Positions 44,581-47,871 of a stretch of DNA of 47,871 nt are shown one piece after another; the stretch's first letter is position 1; each line of letters opens with the position of its first letter. The DNA is taken from positions 1 to 47,871 of the forward strand of contig DKUO01000058.1 in the NCBI GenBank assembly GCA_002490705.1, given 5' to 3'. The DNA comes from Lachnospiraceae bacterium UBA7202. GTDB lineage: Bacteria > Bacillota > Clostridia > Lachnospirales > Lachnospiraceae. The notes beneath the pieces are model-generated. The model made no database searches, was not told the DNA's origin, and worked only from the letters and a program-made list of their open reading frames with translations. The position numbers and the translations under genes are program-made.

Positions 44581-46296
44581 TCAGATCAGACCTTCCCTCG
44601 CAAGAAATTCCCTGAAATAAACGTAGGTGCTCTGATACCCCTCATAATCCGCAGGTGTTCCCCAGCCCACGTATCTGTCGATATCAAAAATTTTTGCCTT
44701 ATATCCTAAGTCTAACACATGTTTCGCCGTTTGGTCTACATAGAATTCTCCGTTAATCCGGTCATTCTCCCGAATCATCTTTTCCGTGGCCTCCAAAAAG
44801 ACCTTCGCTTTCTTAAACCAAAAGGTAGCCACCACCGCCGGATCTTCCATCGGCGTATCGGAAATTGCCTTCTTGATAGATGTGCCGGTGATCCCTCCTT
44901 CCCCGTCAGTGATCATCCAGCCGTAGGCATTGGGGTTTTGCAAAACAGCCTCATTATGACGGTAGGTAAAGACAACACAGTCGCACTCTTTCTTTACTTT
45001 CTCGAAGGCCTCAAGGTCGATATCCATACCGTTGTCACAGCCCGCAATCAAAAGCGGTTCTTCCGGATCCAGATAGGGCTCCGCCAGCATACAGGTACAG
45101 GCCTGTCCCTCTGTCAGATGATCTATGGTGATAAATTGCGCCTTTTCATAGTACGCTTTTATCAAATCCTCCACGCCGTCCTCTTTGTGAAAACTGCGAT
45201 CCACATAGATCACATTGCTCCCATCCCTGGCAACGCCGGGCAGATCCTTTGTGGCACATACCACCATAGGTTTCTGCGTGCCATCCTGCCGATCTATGGT
45301 CTGTATCGCCGGCTTATGCACCTTGTAGCCTGCATCCGCAAACCGCTGTCCCGCCCCTGCCATGGGAATTAAGATTTTGCCATCCGCCGGCTTTGACGCC
45401 TCTGCGCCGTCCTTCTGCTTCTGCATTTCCTTCGGAGCTGTTTCCGCCTTTTTGACCAAATCTGTCCAATAAACAAAGTCCTTCATATCCTCCGGCGTTC
45501 CCCATTGGCAGAAATAGCTTACATTCGTGGGAATCCATACTTTCAAGCCATCCCGCACCATGAAATTGTAGGGCAGACTTGCGTAATACTCCCCGTTAAT
45601 GGCGCACTCCTCATGCTCCGTCAGTATTTGACAGTATTTTTCCATTATAGCGCCGTTTTTAAAATAGTAAACGCCCGGCGAGTGTTTTGCCTTGGTCTTA
45701 TCCTTCTCAAAGGAATATTTTTCCCGAATTTCCACTAAATTATCATCCTCATCCGTCAGACAGGAAGCATAAAAATTCTTCTGCGGCAAAAGGTTTGGAT
45801 GAAATCCCGTGTAACAGGGTACTGCGCCGTCACAGTCCCGCGCTTTCGCCTCCTCTGCAAAGGCATTAAAATCCCAGCTCATGTAAAAATCACAGTAATT
45901 GATGATACAGCCGTCTTCCTTGTCAAAATTCTTTTCCGCACCTTTTTCCACCCGCACACCGTTTGAAAGGTCTGCCGCCGCCCCACTCTCCTGCGCCGCG
46001 CACAAGGCCCGGTAAGCCCGCAGCACATCGTAGACCGGCCCCTTTTTGACCCAGTCCTCAACGGACACCAGATCAGCCTTCGGTGCAAGCGCAAGCAGAC
46101 GATCTCTCATCGACGGATCCTTTTTCAAATGCTCTCCCCGACACACAAAAACGAAATGTACATCCTCCGGGTACATTCCCTTCACAATCCACTCAACGAT
46201 TGGTTTTCCCATCACCAGGATAAAGGGCTTTAGTTCCTGATAGCCCGCCGCCACAAAACGGGAGCCATAGCCTGTCATTGGTATGATAATGTTCAT
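44581..46296 (-). CDS. Tandem double nucleotidyltransferase
   Basis: 571 residues with two GT-A-type nucleotidyltransferase domains in one chain. The first starts NIIIPMTGYGSRFVAAGY with ELKPFILVMGKP; the second at about 309, ILIPMAGAGQRFADAGYKVHKP. Both have the glycine-rich loop and basic lysine that bind the NTP; YCDFYMS and AGCDNGMDID fill the metal-site position. Residues 290-306 are a linker. Two domains may activate two sugars or alditols, or one may be regulatory. First gene of the operon ending at 38692. Soluble. Confidence 0.85.
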   Translation of the reverse strand: MNIIIPMTGYGSRFVAAGYQELKPFILVMGKPIVEWIVKGMYPEDVHFVFVCRGEHLKKDPSMRDRLLALAPKADLVSVEDWVKKGPVYDVLRAYRALCAAQESGAAADLSNGVRVEKGAEKNFDKEDGCIINYCDFYMSWDFNAFAEEAKARDCDGAVPCYTGFHPNLLPQKNFYASCLTDEDDNLVEIREKYSFEKDKTKAKHSPGVYYFKNGAIMEKYCQILTEHEECAINGEYYASLPYNFMVRDGLKVWIPTNVSYFCQWGTPEDMKDFVYWTDLVKKAETAPKEMQKQKDGAEASKPADGKILIPMAGAGQRFADAGYKVHKPAIQTIDRQDGTQKPMVVCATKDLPGVARDGSNVIYVDRSFHKEDGVEDLIKAYYEKAQFITIDHLTEGQACTCMLAEPYLDPEEPLLIAGCDNGMDIDLEAFEKVKKECDCVVFTYRHNEAVLQNPNAYGWMITDGEGGITGTSIKKAISDTPMEDPAVVATFWFKKAKVFLEATEKMIRENDRINGEFYVDQTAKHVLDLGYKAKIFDIDRYVGWGTPADYEGYQSTYVYFREFLAREGLI

Positions 46297-46299
46297 CGT

Positions 46300-46649
46300 T
46301 TATTCTCCTTCAAGAATAGTCTTTTCACAAAATGACTTTATTTCATCAGCTCTGTCTGCGACATCCTCCTTACACGCAACAGAACATAATCCAAGGCTGC
46401 CGCATGATTCTATTTCAAGATGTCCGTAGAAATGCTCTATGCTGCCGATAATTCTCTGGCACTCCGGCATACCCGGGCCTGTCCTTAATGCAATCACATA
46501 ACCGCATTTTCCTTTCGGTATCGTTGCATGAGGTTCATGCATATGCACCTTACCTGATTATTTTCTTTAGTATATGTACCTACAAGACTTACTATTTCAG
46601 CCGTCGCACCATTCTTAACCGGACTACAGTTTACAATCAATATATTCAT
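46300..46649 (-). pseudogene. Flavodoxin-family NAD(P)H reductase remnant, internally deleted and frameshifted
   Basis: From 46649, after a GAGG site, the sequence reads MNILIVNCSPVKNGATAEIV to NNQVRCIC, the first strand and phosphate loop of a flavodoxin-like reductase. At TGCATATGCATG it jumps frame to MHEPHATIPKGKCGYVIALR through CQRIIGSIEHFYGHLEI and ends at 46300. About 80-90 residues with the rest of the flavin site are missing. The C-terminal part alone is an open frame of 82 codons, but starting at GTG 46548 it is not a plausible protein by itself. Confidence 0.72.
46595..46648 (-). repeat. 54-bp direct repeat, copy 1
   Basis: Matches 47587-47640 with three differences in 54 bases. 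Both copies are the 5' end of a flavodoxin-family gene. Confidence 0.85.
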
Positions 46650-46760
46650 ATCTGCCTCAAAAATCAGCCCTTTCTTTTCCCTGAAATATTTTTTCTATGT
46701 GACAAAAAATATACTTTTGTTATCGGTGCGTTCATTGTCAATTCTATATCCTCCTGCTGT

Positions 46761-46786
46761 AAAAATGGGGCGGAATGTCCGCCCCA
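46761..46786 (-). terminator. Strong minus-strand terminator in the 46650-47004 gap
   Basis: GGGGCGGA (46767-46774) pairs with TCCGCCCC (46778-46785), followed on the minus strand by ATTTTT. No minus-strand gene lies directly upstream, so it may be left from lost genes. The rest of this gap holds the toxin-antitoxin promoter and a 23-codon frame after AGGAGG (about 46725-46654) of no known meaning. Confidence 0.75.
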
Positions 46787-46952
46787 CGCATTAACCTATA
46801 AACAGTATACTCAAATCTCCTTCAAATAGCAACTGTTTCTAAAAATATATGGGTTTCAGGAACTATGCCAAAATTCAGATAATAAATCAACCGTCACATA
46901 AATTTGCTTATTCTTCATATGATATATTTTGAAAGATATTAAATGATATTTC

Positions 46953-46981
46953 TTGCAATTTGCTTCTTTCAGAAGTACAAT
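46953..46981 (+). promoter_or_regulatory. Promoter and operator of the toxin-antitoxin pair
   Basis: TTGCAA (46953-46958), 17 bp, TACAAT (46976-46981). A dyad CTTCT-TTC-AGAAG (46963-46975) lies in the spacer, with another AGAAG (46983-46987) behind; this fits autorepression by the antitoxin. Confidence 0.6.
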
Positions 46982-47004
46982 AGAAGCAGAAAGGATGTGA
47001 TTAG

Positions 47005-47277
47005 ATGACTACTATTAGCCTTCGTTTTGATGATGAAATGAAAAAACAACTGGATGAAATGTGCGATGAGATGGGAATGAACCTTACTACCTTTTTTATG
47101 ATTTATGCAAAAAAGGCCTTACGGGATCGCCGTATTCCTTTCGAAATCGCTGCCCCTTTTGACCCCTTTTATTCCGATTCGAATATGGAACAACTACGGA
47201 AAGCGAACCAGCAAGTCCAAGATGGGCAAGTAATCGTAAAAACCATGGAAGAGTTGGAGGCTATGGAACGTGAGTAA
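47005..47277 (+). CDS. RelB/DinJ-family antitoxin
   Basis: 90 residues. Ribbon-helix-helix N-terminus (ISLRFDDEMKKQLDEMCDEM) that binds operator DNA, and a C-terminal part (MEELEAMERE) that wraps the toxin. AAAGGATG lies before the ATG. It overlaps the toxin gene by eight bases. The partner is a YoeB-type toxin; RelB/DinJ antitoxins with YoeB-type toxins are a mixed pairing. With the toxin broken, it may persist as an anti-addiction element or a simple repressor. Confidence 0.92.
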   Translation: MTTISLRFDDEMKKQLDEMCDEMGMNLTTFFMIYAKKALRDRRIPFEIAAPFDPFYSDSNMEQLRKANQQVQDGQVIVKTMEELEAMERE

Positions 47278-47535
47278 AATTACTTTTGCCGAAGATGCAT
47301 GGACAGAATATCTTTACTGGCAATCACAGGATAAAAAGACATTGAAAAAATAAATAACCTATTAAAGTCCATCCAACGGGAACCGTTTACCGGCGAAGGA
47401 AAACCAGAACCGTTAAAAGACAGCCCGAATGGAGAATGGAGTAGAAGGATTAACGAAAAAGACCGGCTTGTTTATATGATCCATGATGATAATATTGTCA
47501 TAACGCAATGCAAAGGGCACTATAACGACAAATAA
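47270..47535 (+). pseudogene. YoeB/Txe-type toxin gene, frameshifted at an A6 run
   Basis: From the GTG at 47270, the frame reads SKITFAEDAWTEYLYWQSQD and KKTLKK, then TAA. Adding one A to the A6 run (47345-47350) gives KKINNLLKSIQREPF and continues through EWSRRINEKDRLVYMI to a normal YoeB-like end (CKGHYNDK) at 47535: 88 residues, the usual length. All residues expected for the RNase site are then present. One lost A has inactivated it, unless the base call is wrong. Confidence 0.85.
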
Positions 47536-47586
47536 GCAAATTCCACACACTGTCAGATTCGCATTTTGAATAGAGAAACATTCCCC

Positions 47587-47640
47587 TTTCAGCTGTCGCA
47601 CCGTTCTTAACCGGACTACAGTTTGCAATCAATATATTCA
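47587..47640 (-). repeat. 54-bp direct repeat, copy 2
   Basis: Second copy of the flavodoxin-type 5' end, 992 bp from copy 1, on the other side of the toxin-antitoxin pair. Confidence 0.85.
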
Positions 47641-47641
47641 C
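47588..47641 (-). pseudogene. 5' fragment of a flavodoxin-family gene
   Basis: From GTG at 47641 it encodes NILIANCSPVKNGATAE, 18 codons matching the start of the remnant at 46649, then diverges into unrelated sequence (RGMFLYSK). Its GTGA overlaps the stop of the methyltransferase gene, showing that the two genes once formed an operon. Confidence 0.7.
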
Positions 47642-47871
47642 TTTATTCTCCTGGCAACAATCTTATTTGATGCGTGCATGTGTTTCGGAACATTCGGATG
47701 TTCATCTTCAAACACATAGGACTTAAACTGTAAGATATCCCAATCCGTATACAACTCTTTCATTTCCCCATCTTTTGCCAAACCAATCGCAAATGGTGCA
47801 ATATCCTCTGATGCCGGTACAGCATCTGTAAATATTTGCATAATATGAATACCTCCTGTTATGAAGTGACT
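47638..47871 (-). CDS. SAM-dependent methyltransferase, C-terminal part cut by the window edge
   Basis: The frame is open to the right edge. Read from there: SHFITGGIHIMQIFTDAVPA, then a segment ending DEHPNVPKHMHASNKIVARR. This matches the end of class-I methyltransferases of the tellurite-resistance/TehB-like kind, from memory. An internal ATG at 47841 has AGGAGG before it, but the frame upstream of it continues the family pattern (GGIHIM), so I treat the gene as partial. N-terminal SAM-binding motifs lie outside the window. Confidence 0.65.
   Translation of the reverse strand, partial: SHFITGGIHIMQIFTDAVPASEDIAPFAIGLAKDGEMKELYTDWDILQFKSYVFEDEHPNVPKHMHASNKIVARRIK

Noticed and set aside
46300..46548. 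An 82-codon frame as an independent small gene
   Set aside because: It begins with GTG in the middle of what looks like the second half of a flavodoxin-family protein, and the first half lies immediately upstream in another frame.
47638..47841. A 67-codon frame as a complete small gene with an AGGAGG start
   Set aside because: The frame continues unbroken to the window edge and the extra residues fit the methyltransferase family, so the gene is more likely partial.

Overview
The window looks like chromosomal DNA of a gut-type Clostridia, most likely Lachnospiraceae. The signs are a moderate GC content, strong AGGAGG-type ribosome binding sites, TTGACA/TATAAT-like promoters, many two-component systems, a xylo-oligosaccharide locus of Firmicutes type (LplB/LplC-like permeases, YesM/YesN-like regulators, GH8 and GH43 enzymes), and typical families such as DUF1848, DUF3791, DUF3990, DUF6020 and TIGR03905 TSCPD proteins. 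I see no rRNA, tRNA, CRISPR array, phage or transposase gene.

Layout. 1-4.3 kb: a sensor kinase cut by the left edge, endonuclease IV, a DUF1848 protein, and an XRE regulator with a pentapeptide-periodic glycine tail and an AT-rich operator array. 4.5-10.7 kb: two ABC exporter half-transporters plus an MccF/LD-carboxypeptidase-like S66 peptidase, divergent from a LytTR regulator and a soluble GHKL kinase; a 22-bp-period direct repeat lies in the shared promoter region. 10.7-14.1 kb: a minus-strand operon with an intact HAMP kinase, but its response regulator is broken (amber codon plus a DNA-binding-domain deletion) and the adjoining membrane protein is broken (deletion plus frameshift). 14.25-14.44 kb: a promoter, a compact folded RNA and a terminator, with no gene: a candidate small RNA. 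14.4-18.6 kb: another XRE regulator, a DUF3791-DUF3990-DUF3791 triplet (ADP-ribosyltransferase-like centre), and a BlaI/BlaR1-like pair with two operators. 18.9-22.9 kb: single metabolic or accessory genes (MBL hydrolase, two VOC proteins, nucleoside phosphorylase, SnoaL-like membrane protein, CTP-synthase-C-terminal-like protein).

23.0-33.1 kb is a coherent xylo-oligosaccharide utilisation locus on the minus strand: GH43, YesM-type kinase, YesN-type regulator, solute-binding lipoprotein, two permeases, and a GH8 reducing-end xylose-releasing enzyme. The binding protein is followed by a strong terminator that should set its dose above that of the permeases. Then come pgi, a DUF6020 membrane protein split at an 11-nt homopolymer (possible phase variation), a murG homologue and a TSCPD protein.

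38.7-46.3 kb is a tight minus-strand operon that looks like an undescribed envelope-glycan or lipid-linked-sugar system: a tandem double nucleotidyltransferase, a GT-C-like membrane protein fused to a uridine-kinase-like domain, a HAD phosphatase, a GT2 transferase, a GDPD-like protein and a second GT-C-like membrane protein. The right end is a scar zone. Two remnants of a flavodoxin-family gene share a 54-bp direct repeat and flank a RelB/YoeB-type toxin-antitoxin pair whose toxin is frameshifted. The window ends inside a SAM-dependent methyltransferase. Decayed genes with internal deletions recur across the window.
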